From Stomorhina lunata (Eukaryota; Arthropoda; Insecta; Diptera; Rhiniidae), in the NCBI GenBank assembly GCA_933228675.1, contig OW121742.1:105974940-106038939 (forward strand): a stretch of DNA of 64,000 nucleotides, given 5' to 3'. The notes under the pieces were generated by a model. The model was given only the letters and a program-made list of their open reading frames with translations. It was not told the DNA's origin and made no database searches. This document shows positions 1 through 12,060 of this stretch, in pieces (the stretch's first letter is position 1; the number at the start of each line of letters is the position of its first letter). The position numbers were made by a program, and so were the translations under genes.

Positions 1-869
1 GGGGAGAGCTCAAGTCAAAAAACAAAAAGACCTAGGTCTTTAGTTGCAACTCAACATAAGTGCCACACACTCATTATTGGATCGTTCCTTAACACAAGCC
101 CTTAATGATTTTAATACCAAATCTTGAGTATCATACTTCAATGAGTTTTATGTGTAAAAAAATAAGAAAATCAGAAAACAATTAAAAATGTTAAGGAAAT
201 TATTTAAATTAGACCAAAAGACGCCTTTAACATAGTTCAAGTATTATGAATGAAAATTGTTGTGTGGTAGTGTGTTGGCAGCATGTGCAACATATTGTTG
301 CATTTAAATTCAAAAGACTCCACAGGAGGGCGTGAATAATTTAAAAAGGACAAGTGCCATTTTTGTGAAAATCTTAAAAAAACTTGAAACAAATTTGACA
401 CATGTTTAATTTCGATGACACTGGTCGATAGACAAAATTATATTTTAGTAAGACTATTTTTTTTATGTGTTATGGTCCCATAAGTACAAAAACGGTCAAA
501 GTTAAAAAAAATCTAAAATTTGAAGAGGTAGTCCTAGTTTTATTACCATATATTGAAAACGTCTTATCCGATTTTATTAAAAAGCAAATTAATGGATTAA
601 GAACAAAATTACCCTTAAATCGTGCTTACTTAATTTTTTCGTATGATCAATTTTTTTAGAGTTATTTACAACGGAACACATTTTTTTTCTAAAATTTAAG
701 ATTTTTGAAGAGGTAGTCCTAGTTTTATTGCCATATATTGAAAACGTTTCATCCAATTTTATTGAAATAAACATTAATGAATTTAAAACAAAACTGTCCT
801 TAAATCGTGCTAAGTTAATTTTTTCATGAGATCAACAGTTTTGGAGTTACATAGCAACAATTTTTTTTT
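1..869. repeat. Intergenic AT-rich DNA with a 185-bp tandem duplication
   Basis: No gene is supported. Units at about 521-705 and 706-845 are diverged direct copies: each starts with the same gaagaggtagtcctagtttt block and continues through a shared block ending in gatcaa. A 16-bp perfect palindrome centred on cctagg lies at 26-41. Short open frames here are AT-rich and overlap the duplicated DNA. Confidence 0.6.
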
Positions 870-1865
870 ATACCCACCATCAAAAAGAATGGGGGTATAT
901 TGAGATTGTCATTTCGTTCGTAATTTCCTTAATATTGGCTCAAAAACCAAAATTGAAGTATATTCTGAAATTCTAAGACGATTGAGCGATGTCCGTCTGT
1001 CTGTTGTCGGCACGATAAAACCTTAACAAAAGGATATAGGTCACTGAAATTTGGCACACATATTCTTCATTTCTTGAAAAATTTCTTGAATTTTATCAGA
1101 TTTTATCAGATAAAAGCACGATAGCTCCTTAACTACATGAGCTAGAGAGACAAAATTTTACAAAAGTATTTTTGATATTTTATAGAAGTTGTGTACTGAA
1201 AACGGGAGAAATCGGTTCACATTTAGTTTGAGCTCAAATATAACCCCGCCCCGGGAAACACATTAATGCTGATAACTTTAATACAATTGTATTAGCTATG
1301 ACGACCACATTTAGAGTAGAGAAGTTTTATACAACTATTGGTCAGTATATCAAATTTTATAGGAATCGGTCCATATTTGACTGTAGCTTTCATATAAAAA
1401 ACACTCACAGAAACCAAAAAAAATGTAACAAAGGCCAGTTAAAAGCTATTAAATTAGAATCTATGACAGCTATGGCCACTAAATTTTGCAAGAAGAAGCT
1501 TTATATAAATACCAGCCAGTGTATTTGTTACAATCGGTCAGTATTTGGCTATAATTCTTAAGATTTTTTATACGGCGGATGCATTAGGAACTCCTAACTA
1601 AATATATGGACCTGTAAATACTAGGTAAACCACTTACATACTTTTAAGTGTTGAACTACAAAGCTACTGGAACCGAATTTAGTCCAAATATTTGACCAAC
1701 AATATCAACTAGCGTAACAACTTTTTTTCGAATTCAGTCCACGTTTTGAATACCTCATATATCTACACCCTCGTAGATATATGAGATATGTTTCTAAATT
1801 TAACACAACTTGATGGTGGGTATATAAGATTCGACATAGCCGAATATAACACTCCTACTTGTTTG
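870..1865 (+). repeat. Dispersed repeat family A, full-length-like copy
   Basis: The left end carries atacccaccatcaa (870-883) and its exact reverse complement lies at 1810-1823, so the element is bounded by 14-bp inverted repeats. Beyond the right one is a short hairpin-like segment (attcgacatagccgaat) and a tail ending tacttgttt. Related copies occur at 16.47-17.05, 29.56-29.92 (reverse), 59.61-60.03 and 63.33-64.0 kb, sharing phrases such as tccatatttgac. No coding capacity is visible, so it looks like a non-autonomous interspersed repeat whose superfamily I cannot name with confidence. Confidence 0.6.
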
Positions 1866-2005
1866 TATGTGTTATGGTCCCATAAGTACAAAAACGGTCG
1901 AAATTTTAAACCTCATACGAGTATGTTTTATGTTTTTCCTTTTTTAACAAGTTTAATCGTTTTTATTTTTTTCATTAAATATTTTTTCTTTTTATTTCAT
2001 TTTAG

Positions 2006-2111
2006 TGATATAATGTCTGTGCTGCCTGTACAACAGTTGGATCCCAATGGCTTTCCTCGTATGTTTAATGCTCCAAGTTATTATCCGGAGACCATATTTA
2101 ATGGTCAATAA
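2006..2111 (+). CDS. Possible terminal coding exon of an unidentified gene
   Basis: A pyrimidine-rich tract ending ttttag (2001-2005) precedes a stretch with codon-like composition that differs from the AT-rich flanks. It can encode about 32 residues beginning MSVLPVQQLDPNGF, with Pro and polar residues, then TAA at 2109-2111. It could be the last exon of a gene starting before the window, or a piece of a decayed transposon. No upstream partner exon was found, so this is a weak call. Confidence 0.22.
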
Positions 2112-2280
2112 CATTAGTTGTTGGATGTAAATTTATATAATTTTTAAGTTTTTTTCAATAATGGGTTGTTGTTTGTTGACACAGAAAAAAAGATTTTCAA
2201 ACAGAAGCAGTTAAATCTTGAGGTATATTTCAAGGAAAGATTTTAAAGGCATAGTTTTAGATATCAAGTCGATATGGAAG

Positions 2281-2622
2281 TCTTTGTGCGGCAGAAGACA
2301 TATGAAATCTGCATATTCTTGGTCTTCAATAGAACCTTGGAAAGCTCCATGTAATACGGGTTCTGTTGATTTATTGTGTCAAGCCTTAAGGGAACGTATC
2401 TACTTATTTCGTACGTTTCCAAGTGTTTAATAGTTTTTTAATGTCTTTGTGCGGCAGAAGACATATTTAGTCTGCATATTCTTGCTCTTCTGGAGTACCT
2501 AAGAAGGCTCTATGCAATACGGGTTCTGTTGATTTATATATAATTAGTAATTGTGTCAAGCCTTAAGGTAATGTATCTACTTATTTGGTACATTTCCATG
2601 TGTTTAATAGTTTTTTAAAGTT
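2281..2622 (+). repeat. 163-bp direct tandem duplication
   Basis: Two adjacent copies begin with tctttgtgcggcagaagaca at 2281 and 2444. They share further blocks, including one with aatacgggttctgttgattt and one ending gtgtttaatagttttttaa. The second copy carries an insertion of roughly 15 bp of AT sequence. The first copy has an open frame of about 70 codons but the second does not keep it, so coding is doubtful. Confidence 0.7.
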
Positions 2623-4019
2623 TGGAATACTTCATAAAGGTTTTTCTGCCTTTAATGAAATAAAATGCTTTAGTTTTTCTTTTTTAATACTATTTATGAT
2701 GTTACCTTTAAAATGGGTTTAATTTTACCTTTAAAATAATTTTAATTTTAGTTAAATCAATGTTCAGTTTTTAGCTTCTCTAATCTAATCAATGGTTGCT
2801 TTTGATTGGAATTTGTATTATTTAGTTCAATATAATTTATTTATATTATATTAAACTTAAATTTATCATAATTTCAACACAAAACCAAAAAACTCCACAA
2901 TCTTCCCCAAAAAATTTGTATATTTCTTAATAATTTCTTCAATGTTTACCTTTTTTCCCTCACTCATTTAACGCACTTTTATTTGTGAACATTGTTTGCA
3001 GTGCTGCCGTATCTTTGCTACCTCTAATTTGTAAACAATTATTCGTAGTGCTGCCATTCGTTGCTTAACCGTATTTTATGCACCCGCCCAAAAGTATGCT
3101 TTTCTCTTTCCTTGTAATATTAAATCATTTCTATCATTTCTTCTTATTAGACAAACTGCTTCTGGCTTTCACTTCCCTTTAATTGTTTTCTTTGTAAATA
3201 TTAGTTAAAAGTCATAAAATGACTATTAAACCAAAATTAAGTGTAATGTATAATAAATGCCAAGTTTTAAATAATTAATTAATATTTAAGTTATAGTTTT
3301 AGTACAAATGTAATAATACCTAAATAAATTTTAATGAAGAAAAAAAGTATTTTACTTAATTTAACCCCTTAAATGTTTAGATTACGACGAAGGCAATTGC
3401 ATACATATGTATATTAGGGTGCATCTTATTTTACGAAAGTGCAAAATTAATTTACTTCTACTGAACTCGTAAGAACTATATATTCCTATAACATTAACCC
3501 GCCACTAATGTTCAACTAAACCAGCCACTACGCAGCTACACAACAACAACAAGAAATTCTCGCACACACACACATTTTTACACTAAAAGTGGTTGTCGTC
3601 ATATTTTCTTCTTTTGGTCATAGCATGAATGTATGTATGTATGTATTTTTTATATATTTACATTTTTCCCTTATATTTTTTTTATAATTCGTATTTAGTT
3701 CATGCGTATTCTGCTAGAAATACCTTAAGTTTGGCCATGAAAAGTTAAGACTATACTTCACAGGATCATTTCTGTAGTCAGTCTTCATTTATTTTCATTG
3801 CAAACTGAAAAAAAACACACCCGCGATGAGGAGGTATATCGTTTTATCTGTAGCGTGAGGTTTTGAACTTTGTTCTTATTTTGTCCGTCTCTAATAGGCG
3901 ACAGTGGGACAATGGTTTCTTCGATGATCGCTCGTTTAACACGGATAAAACGATTTCTGAGTGGTGTTTCTAACTTTTTAAAGGAATCAATTTTAAAGTA
4001 GTTTTTAATGAAAGACTGT
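2623..4019. other. Intergenic AT-rich DNA without recognised gene
   Basis: Mostly homopolymer-rich A/T DNA. A short (TATG)n microsatellite lies near 3630-3645. A minus-strand open frame of 79 codons at 3785-4024 has no recognisable family and borders the satellite. I see no gene. Confidence 0.5.
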
Positions 4020-6200
4020 AACAAAAAAATTTCTATAGAAACTTTTTATATAAAAAAATTGTATATTATAAAACTTTTTATACAAAATATTTTCTAGAGA
4101 AAGTTTTTATACAAAAAAATTTCCATAGAAACTTTTTATACAAAAAACCTTATTTAGATTAGAAACTTTTTATACAAAAGTTTTCTAAAGAAACTTTTTG
4201 TACAAAAAAAAAAAATTCTATAGAAACTTTTTATACAAAAAATTTTCTATAGAAACTTTTTATACAAAAAATTTTCTATAGAAACTTTTTATACAAAAAA
4301 TTTTCTATAGAAACTTTTTATACAAAAAATTTTCTATAGAAACTTTTTATACAAAAAATTTTCTATAGAAACTTTTTATACAAAAAATTTTCTATAGAAA
4401 CTTTTTATACAAAAAATTTTCTATAGAAACTTTTTATACAAAAAATTTTCTATAGAAACTTTTTATACAAAAAATTTTCTATAGAAACTTTTTATACAAA
4501 AACGATTTCTATAGAAACTTTTTATACAAAAAATTTTCTATAGAAACTTTTTATACAAAAAATTTTCTATAGAAACTTTTTATACGAAAAATTTTCTATA
4601 GAAAATTTTTATACAAAAACGATTTCTATAGAAACTTTGTATACCAAAAATTTTCTATAGAAACTTTGTATACAAAAAATTTTCTATAGAAACTTTGTAT
4701 ACAAAAAATTTTCTTAGAAACTTTTTATACAAAAAATTTTCTATAGAAACTTTTTAAACAAAAAATTTTCTATAGAAACTTTTTATACGAAAAATTTTCT
4801 ATAGAAAATTTTTATACAAAAACGATTTCTATAGAAACTTTTTATACAAAAAATTTTCTATAGAAACTTTTTATGCAAAAAAATTTCTATAAAAAAATTT
4901 TCATACAAAAATTTTCTATAGAAACTTTTTAAACAAAAAATTTTCTGTAGAAACTTTTTATACAAAAAATTTTCTAAAGAAACTTTTTATACAAAAAATT
5001 TTCTATAGAAACTTTTTATATAAAAAATTTTCTATAGAAACTTTTTATACAAAAAATTTTCTATAGAAACTTTTTATACAAAAAATTTTCCATAGAAACT
5101 TTTTATACAAAAAATTTTCCATAGAAACTTTTTATACAAAAAATTTTCCATAGAAACTTTTTATACAAAAAATTTTCTATAGAAACTTTTTATACAAAAA
5201 ATTTTCTATAGAAACTTTTCATATAAAAAATTTTCCATAGAAACTTTTTATACAAAAAAATTTCTATAGAAACTTTTTATACAAAAAATTTTCTATAGAA
5301 ACTTTTTATACGAAAAATTTTCTATAGAAAATTTTTATACAAAAACGATTTCTATAGAAACTTTTTATACAAAAAATTTTCTATAGAAACTTTTTATGCA
5401 AAAAAATTTCTATAAAAAAATTTTCATACAAAAATTTTCTATAGAAACTTTTTAAACAAAAAATTTTCTGTAGAAACTTTTTATACAAAAAATTTTCTAA
5501 AGAAACTTTTTATACAAAAAATTTTCTATAGAAACTTTTTATACAAAAAATTTTCTATAGAAACTTTTAATACAAAAAATTTTCTATAGAAAATTTTTAT
5601 ACAAAAACGATTTCTATAGAAACTTTTTATTCCAATAATTTTCTATAGAAACTTTTTATTCAAAAAATTTTCTATAAAAACTTTTTATACAAAAAATTTT
5701 CTATAGAAACATTTTACACAAAAAATTTTCTATAGAAACATTTTACACAAAAAATTTTCTATAGAAACTTTTTACACAAAAACTTTTCTATAAAAACTTT
5801 TTATACAAAAAGTTTTCTGTAGAAACTTTTTATATAAAAAAATTTCATTATTTGGGAATTATGTAAGTAAATTACATGAATGTATGTGTATGTAAATGCA
5901 ACGTGCCCTTTGCTTTTAATTATTTGGGAATTATTTTTTTCTTTAGAAACTTTTTATACATAAAATTTTTTATAGAAAATTTTTATACAAAAAATTTTCT
6001 ATAGAAACTTTTCATACAAAAAAAAAAAATTTCTATAGAAACTTTTTATACAAAAAATTTTCTATAGAAACCTTTAATACAAAAAATTTTCTATAGAAAC
6101 TTTTTATACAAAAACTTTTCTATAGAAACTTTTTACATAAAAAATATAAAAATATGTATAAAAACTTTTTATACAAAAAATTTTCCATAGAAAATAAAAA
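4020..6200 (+). repeat. 29-bp minisatellite array with higher-order structure
   Basis: About 2.2 kb of head-to-tail units with a measured 29-bp period, readable as gaaactttttatac plus a-run plus ttttctata. Each unit contains the 10-bp palindrome ttctatagaa. Variant units (tatacg, aacgatttc, tttatgc, tctgtag) recur in the same order near 4788 and near 5311, a spacing of about 523 bp or 18 units, indicating higher-order duplication. The array is interrupted at about 5849-5935 by unrelated DNA flanked by two copies of attatttgggaattat. Scattered units continue to about 6440. Confidence 0.92.
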
Positions 6201-6678
6201 TAAACAAGTTTATTTTAAAAATAAGCTGAATGCATGCAGTTTTATCAAAAAATAACAAAATAGTCGGGATGTAAATATTATTCAAAAAGAAGTGTATTTG
6301 CATTTGATCCCAAATCTGTTACATTTCTTTATTAATATAACAGACCAATTTATTGATAAAAAGCCAAAAAATGTTTGCGGAGAAACCAAATTCCTCGACG
6401 CGTTTCGAGAAACTTTTTATACAAAAAATTTTTCTATAGAAACTTTTCCTTTTTTTACAAAAATTTTCCTTTTTCCCCAAAAACTTTATCAAGGGAAAAT
6501 AATTGCACATTGGCAACACTTTCTGCAAAAACAAATGTCATAAAACAGCTGACGCAGGTGAACATTTTTTTTTCTCTTGTGTTTACAAAAAAGAAGAGGG
6601 GAGAGATAGAGAAAAGAAAAAATAAAGAGAAATTGGATAAATTTTCTTAAGTTCCTAGAAAAATAATAAAAATTTGCT
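6201..6678 (+). promoter_or_regulatory. TRAPPC12 upstream region and 5' UTR
   Basis: This is the 5' flank of TRAPPC12. One remnant of the 29-bp satellite lies at about 6408-6445. A GC-richer patch with ggcaacact (about 6511) and a cagctg E-box (6545) lies about 130-170 bp before the ATG. No TATA box is evident. The start site was not determined. Confidence 0.35.
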
Positions 6679-9600
6679 ATGGAAAACAAAGCAAATAGTG
6701 CAGCCCCCAGCTTAAGTCAATATTTTGCCAATGATCCGCCCAGTTTTTTTGATGAACTAGCCGGAGGAGCAGCACAAGAAAGACAGGGTAAGTACAAATG
6801 ATGAGGAATAAATGGAACACAGTTGTTAAATGTTATTCATATTAATGCGTTTTCGTTTATTCAATAGAAGGTAATACCAAGCAAATGTCAGTGGTCAACC
6901 AAAAACCTAGTTCTACACCCATAGGAAATCCCTTGCAAATGACTATGCCTACCAATAACCCTACACCACCGCCAACGGTGGCGGGTGTTTTTAATCCGGG
7001 TAATCTAACCTCCCATACTTTTACGGGAGGCTTTAAGCCCCCTGACTATATAGAAAATCCAGCAGAATTGGAAGAAGATTTAAAGATAAATGACGATGTA
7101 AGAAACTTTTGGGAGCCACCACATACAGAACCCGGAGTGCCGCCTTTACTCACCATGCCTGGCATACAGACAGCTAATGATTTGGTAGGACAACTTTAAG
7201 ACAAAACATTTTCTATCTAATAATTATCTTATTCTTATCATTAAAGCCTGACTTAATAGCTTTAGCCGTTTCCAAGCATTTAGGTGAATCTGAGCTGGCT
7301 CAGCGTAAAGTCTTGGCTATAGATAATGTTACACAAGATGAACGAGGCTTGAGATCTTTAATAGTAGCCGGTTGTTATCGTGCTGCTGTTAATCTTACCG
7401 GCCGGCTGTTGACTATTTATGGTCAAGGATTTGGTCGGGCTGGACAGCCTGCCAAACATTCGCCTCATTCCTTACAGTTGTGGTTTACACGTCTGGCCTT
7501 GCTGGCCAAACTGGGTGAGTTTGAGTTGCTGCAACAGGAGGCTGAACCTTTTGAGCAGCTAAATAAGCCAGATGTCTATTATGAGGTAAGGAAAAAAGTT
7601 AAAATTTGGGCAAATTTGAGGTTAGGAATTTAATTTCGGAGTATAGGGAGACGTCTGCTGAGCACCGAGTGGTATGTTGTTGTTGTTGTATCTGCGATAT
7701 TATTGTTAATATCGCAGACGTCCTTGGTCGGAATCCTAAGATTTCCGAGTCGTTCCGGTACGAAGAACCGACCACTGATACGAGTGCTATCAGTGGAGCC
7801 TGTAAAGCCAGACTGTTCTTTCTCGCTCTCTCCGACCAACGGAGCCCGTGACCTTGAAGGAGATCTCGATGAAAACCGGCCGGAAGTTGAGATAACAGCA
7901 ACCTCAAGTACCCAACTCGAATCAAGCAAGACGTCCGCCAGAATCTGTGTGGCTCCGGTGGTATAAAGGAGTCCAGATCATCCAATAGCCCCTTATCTCC
8001 TCTAAGTCCGTCAGTAGTTGTCTCTCCTGATGGAGTATGTCACTGTTAATGTCGCTGAGAGTTAGTTCGTCATTATCGTCGCTCCCTGGTGTGTCCCGTC
8101 AGACACTGAAGCTGTCCTCCAAGGATGTGCCGTCCGAGTTACTTTTGTTTTTATTTTATTTTTTTCGGGTGTTTATATGATTTTGCTTGTTTTGAGTGAA
8201 CTTTTGACTACTACGAGCGTAGGGGACACGAGGTCGTTCACGTATAGCCCCCGATATCAAGGTATCCGCCAGGCAGTCCAACGTTTACCAATAACTGCGG
8301 ACCGAAAGCGACAATTTTATTTATATAACTGCCTAATTGAAAATGGGCCTCAACAAGTTTCCGTTCCATTAAAAGTTTTTATTCAAATTTTTGTATATAA
8401 AAAGTTTCTATAGAAAATTTTTTGTATAAAAAGTTTCTAAAGAAAATTTTTTGTATAAAAAGTTGCTATAGAAAATTTTTTGTGTAAAAAGTTTCTGTAG
8501 AAATTTTTTTGTATAAAAAGTTTCTATAGAAAATTTTTTGTATAAAAAGTTTCTATAGAAAATTTTTTGTATAAAAAGTTTCAATGGAAACGATTTATTT
8601 AAGAATGTGACATTCCATTTTTATAATTTTGAAACTCTACTAAAGTATGACAGCTCAATTCTTGACATTTCATCATTTAACAGACAATTTACTTCCTTAC
8701 CTCAAAATCGCCCACCTTTTAGTTAGAAAATCCTAATCAAATTCTCTCATTTCTTAGTTCTATCCCGAAATGTATCCGGGCAAAACTGGTTCCATAGCTT
8801 GTTTTTCATTTCGTTTGTTACTAGCTGAAATGCCCATATATTTGGGCAATCCTCAACTAGCCTTGGATCGTCTTTCCGAGCTCTTTGTTATTTGCAATGA
8901 AATAAAACAATATTATGGAAATCAAAAATCTAAAGAAGCTCTAGATTTTTGGAAGAAAAGGGAACTCAGGGTTCTACATGCCATAGTAAATTGTGCAATT
9001 ATAGTAAGTTTAACCCTATATTAATAAATGTCCATAATAATATAAAAATCTTTTCAATTACAGCTTAAAAAGTATAACCTAATAGATGATATTATCAAAA
9101 GTATGATAGTAGAACGTCCTGATTTGGAAAAGGAGGAACGTCGAGCCTTATTCTCAGCCTGGGGAAGAATCTATTTGCAAATAGGTGATATTTTTGGGGC
9201 GGAACAAAAATTTGCCGAGGCTAGACGCCTAAGAAAAATGTAGGTTTTTTTAATAATGTATCATAAGTAAACAATTAATCAAAGATTTATCATATTTTTT
9301 CTCTTTTTTTTAGAGGCTCTCAACCGGATATTCGCGACCTTGTGGACAAAGGCCTTATAACTGTGGCCAAAAATGACTTTCCCGAGGCTTATGCCACCTT
9401 CCAAAAGGCCTTGCATTTAGAATCCGGCAATACCATGATTTTAAATAATATGGGTGTTTGCCTTTTGTACGCTGGCAAACTTAAAGATGCCATTAATCTC
9501 TTTGAAAGAGCTATCAATTTAAATCCCCAAAAATCTCTAAACGAAAGCCTTTTAGTTAATCTCTCTACTCTATATGAATTAGAATCGAATAATTCTAAAA

Positions 9601-9695
9601 ACAAAAAGCTTAATTTATTGAGATTAATTAATCGTTATAAACCTGATTTAAACATAAGTTTAGAGATTTGCCTGAAATTGCAAACACCCAATTAG
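6679..9695 (+). CDS. TRAPPC12: TRAPPC12-like TRAPP complex subunit (TPR protein)
   Basis: Six exons join in frame: 6679-6787, 6868-7184, 7247-7585, 8758-9003, 9064-9239 and 9314-9695, giving 522 residues. All introns are GT-AG. The N terminus is a disordered Pro-rich region (to about residue 110), then a conserved helical segment with VLAIDNVTQDERGLRSLI and GCYRAAVNLTGRLL. The C-terminal third has TPR helices (about 404-470, with AYATFQKALHLES, LNNMGVCLLYAG and AINLFERAINLNP). TRAPPC12 (family knowledge) is a subunit of TRAPPIII acting in ER-Golgi and autophagic membrane traffic. The first ATG (6679) is chosen because it opens the only frame that splices into the conserved part. The third intron (7586-8757) is enlarged by transposon and satellite DNA. 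Family assignment is by recognition of the conserved segments; exact splice sites are inferred. Confidence 0.88.
7640..8380 (-). mobile_element. Retroelement end inserted in TRAPPC12 intron 3
   Basis: GC-richer DNA than the surrounding intron. On the minus strand it ends with a CAA repeat (seen here as tgttgttgttgt at about 7677-7690), typical of the 3' tail of some non-LTR elements. A related copy in plus orientation lies at about 42220-42320, sharing cgtaccggaacga and ggaaatcttagga and ending acaacaacagc. A perfect 12-bp stem with a 4-nt loop lies at 7691-7718. Open frames on both strands here are not conserved proteins. Confidence 0.55.
8385..8600 (-). repeat. 29-bp satellite, reverse orientation, in TRAPPC12 intron 3
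   Basis: About seven units reading gtttctatagaaaa then ttttttgtataaaaa. This is the reverse complement of the unit in the 4.0-6.2 kb array, so the same satellite flanks the first half of TRAPPC12 in opposite orientations. Confidence 0.85.
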
Positions 9696-9870
9696 TAAAT
9701 GTTTAATATTATTTTTTATCTAGCGCTTTATTTAGAAAAAAAAAACAAAAAGACATTTTTAACAAGTATTTTAGTTTTGCCCTCCACTGTGTATACAATA
9801 CCTTTTTATGTATTTTTCGTAATAACACAAAAAATATGGTTTCTGTTAAATAAAAATTTATAATTTATTG
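9696..9870 (+). terminator. TRAPPC12 3' UTR and poly(A) signal
   Basis: The stop is TAG at 9693-9695. A canonical AATAAA lies at 9849-9854, about 155 bp downstream. Cleavage would be expected shortly after, which gives a short 3' UTR. Confidence 0.5.
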
Positions 9871-10439
9871 AGAACAAAAGTTGCTTGCTTTAGATTTGAT
9901 AACGGTAATGTAAAGACAGAGATGTTTTCTTGTAAAGACAGAGATGTTTTCTTTTTTTGTGAAGTTTTGTTTATTGACGTCGTACATGGGGCCCACACGT
10001 ATATAAGCTTAGTATCAGACAATTATGTTCGACATAAAATGTGTTTATTGACAATAAAGTACCGACATACTTTTTCTAAGAAAAATCTTCAAATCCATTT
10101 TTTAACTTTAGTCAAAGAACAAAATCGAATTTGATAATGATTTGCTGATCTGTACAAGTTTCAGGTCGTGTGCTTAAAACGGAGTTTAATAACCCGTGAG
10201 AGAATGCGTCCATTGTGGTTTTTCAAACAACTTCAATATTAAACTTTTGCAAAGAAATTGGGAATATTCGTGCCAAATTTTATTGCCCAAGTTTTTTTTC
10301 CTGTAGGCTCCATTGTTTTTTTCAAATGACTGACATTATCTATTCTTTTTGGTACTTAAGCTGTTTCCGTAAGTAGTTTATATGGGAGCTGCATCCATTG
10401 CACTCTACTCATGTAGAGGGGCCATAGGCAAAACATGGG
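9871..10439. other. Intergenic DNA, no gene recognised
   Basis: A tandem 17-bp phrase (tgtaaagacagagatgtt) occurs twice near 9909-9950. Open frames are short and unrecognised. Confidence 0.4.
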
Positions 10440-11400
10440 GACTTAATTCTATTAATACTGCCTGGATTTTTGACATGGTGGTCAAGTCTATACACTGGTT
10501 TGGTGACCTGCACTCACCAAGGCAAACCAGCAGGATTCTTTTACAAAAATTTTAAGATCGTCTGCTCTAATGATTACGGGTACCTTAAGAACTACACCAT
10601 CTAAGGCGTACTTCGCCATGCTAAACTGGCTCCCAGTCGAACTAATGGCACAACAAATAGCCCTTAACTCGGCTGTCCGACTTAGCACTATCGGAACCTG
10701 GTCCCACTCACAAACAGGGCACTCCACTATTTTGGATAACATTATAAACATCCCTGAAAACATTGATTACTACATATCCACCGTATCGACGACGGCTGTC
10801 TGGAGGTATACACGGACGGATCTAAGTCAAAGATGGGAGTGGGGGGGCTTCTTCATCTCACTATTAGGGAAGGAAATTAGCTTTAGGCTCGCTGATCAAT
10901 GTAGTATTCTTCAATCCGAGATATCGGCCATACATAAAGCAGTCAAATGGTTAAGGTACTACAGAAAATACGACAGGGATATTCGTTTCTGTATGCCATA
11001 AAATCTGTATCTAATGTCCACATGCCATCTGTTCTTACCCGCGAATGGCGGGCGTCTCTTAACAAGATGGCGAGACATTGCAATATCGAACTTTTCTGGA
11101 TACCCGGGCACAACATACAACATACTTGGTAACTCCACTGGTGACAAACATCGGTCAATTGTTAATTACTTATATTCAATATCCACGCAAACTTGGCCCA
11201 CTTACAAAATGCTTGGTATCTCTACCTCGCCAGAGACTCCGCAACCTAAGCCTGTCACAACATAGAAGAGGAGACAGTAACTCATCATCTCTGCCACTGC
11301 CCTATTCTTTCAACTTTAAGGGCTCTACAGGCTGGCTTGATAAGCCCCTTACCGTTAGCCTGGAACATTTTTTTTTTGTTTTTCTTATCCAGTTTATCCC
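10440..11400 (+). pseudogene. Non-LTR retrotransposon pol fragment (RT end plus RNase H)
   Basis: The open frame at 10570-11001 contains LRTTPSKAYFAMLNWLPVEL and MAQQIALNSAVRLST, the linker after the reverse transcriptase in RNase-H-bearing non-LTR elements. Next come RNase H remnants: YTRTDLSQRWEWGG (the position of the YTDGSK motif), QSEISAIHKAVKWL, and, after a frameshift near 10990, SVSNVHMPSVLTREW and LFWIPGHN, the WxPGH motif. Frame changes and premature stops show it is dead. Orientation and domain order match I/Jockey/R1-type elements; the exact clade was not determined. Confidence 0.75.
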
Positions 11401-11639
11401 TTGAAGGTACCACAAATTTACATTTTTAGGACCCAAGTGACGCTGACTTTACTTCGGCTGCCTATCCTAACCTATATGGGAGCTGAGATTAATTTACCCA
11501 AATGTCAATACCAAACTTCTCCAAGAAATGAGGAAAGCCAAAGTTTGTTGCTTTAGCTAATGTCGTGTTTTCAACAGACAGACGGTCATAGTCTTAGAAT
11601 CCATGAGCCATTGGTTTTGGGCTATTATTACGGAAATGA

Positions 11640-12060
11640 CAATCTCAATATATGATGGGCTTAAAAACAACAAAAACAAAATCGACAGTACTGTTTTGGG
11701 TCAGACAAGACATAGAAGGGCGGGATGGAGCATTTGAGGAACAGATTCTTAAGGGCATAAATTTGAACATACTCCAACAGGAGAGACAACTTTTTACTGA
11801 TGTCTTGACTAAGAACTTCTTAGGAATTTTCTCTGATTTCACCCAACGAGGAGAAGCTGGAGGCTCTACAGCGACCAAAAAGGATTCTATGGTGAAAGGA
11901 AAGCGAACTACCTTCCACATCGAAAAAGTGTGGGAGTCATTTAGCTGTTGTGGACCACAGTGCCCAAAACGAATTCTGTGGTGAAAGGAAAGAGAACTAC
12001 ATTCCACATCAAAAAAGTGTGGGAGTCATTTAGCTGTTGTAAACCACAGTGATTCTTATA
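11640..12060 (+). repeat. Tandem-duplicated unidentified segment (about 94-bp unit)
   Basis: Two adjacent copies (about 11885-11978 and 11979-12055) share ctatggtgaaaggaaag-like sequence, ccttccacatc and gtgtgggagtcatttagctg. An open frame of 110 codons spans the left part and is overlapped by an equally long minus-strand one. Neither resembles a protein family known to me. This is probably a transposon remnant. Confidence 0.45.

Noticed and set aside
4020..6200. CRISPR-like array of regular 29-bp units
   Set aside because: The units are contiguous with no unique spacers; it is a eukaryotic minisatellite.
7606..7985. Overlapping frames of 81-128 codons on both strands in TRAPPC12 intron 3
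   Set aside because: They lie in a GC-richer retroelement insertion, the same DNA is open on both strands, and no domain is recognisable.
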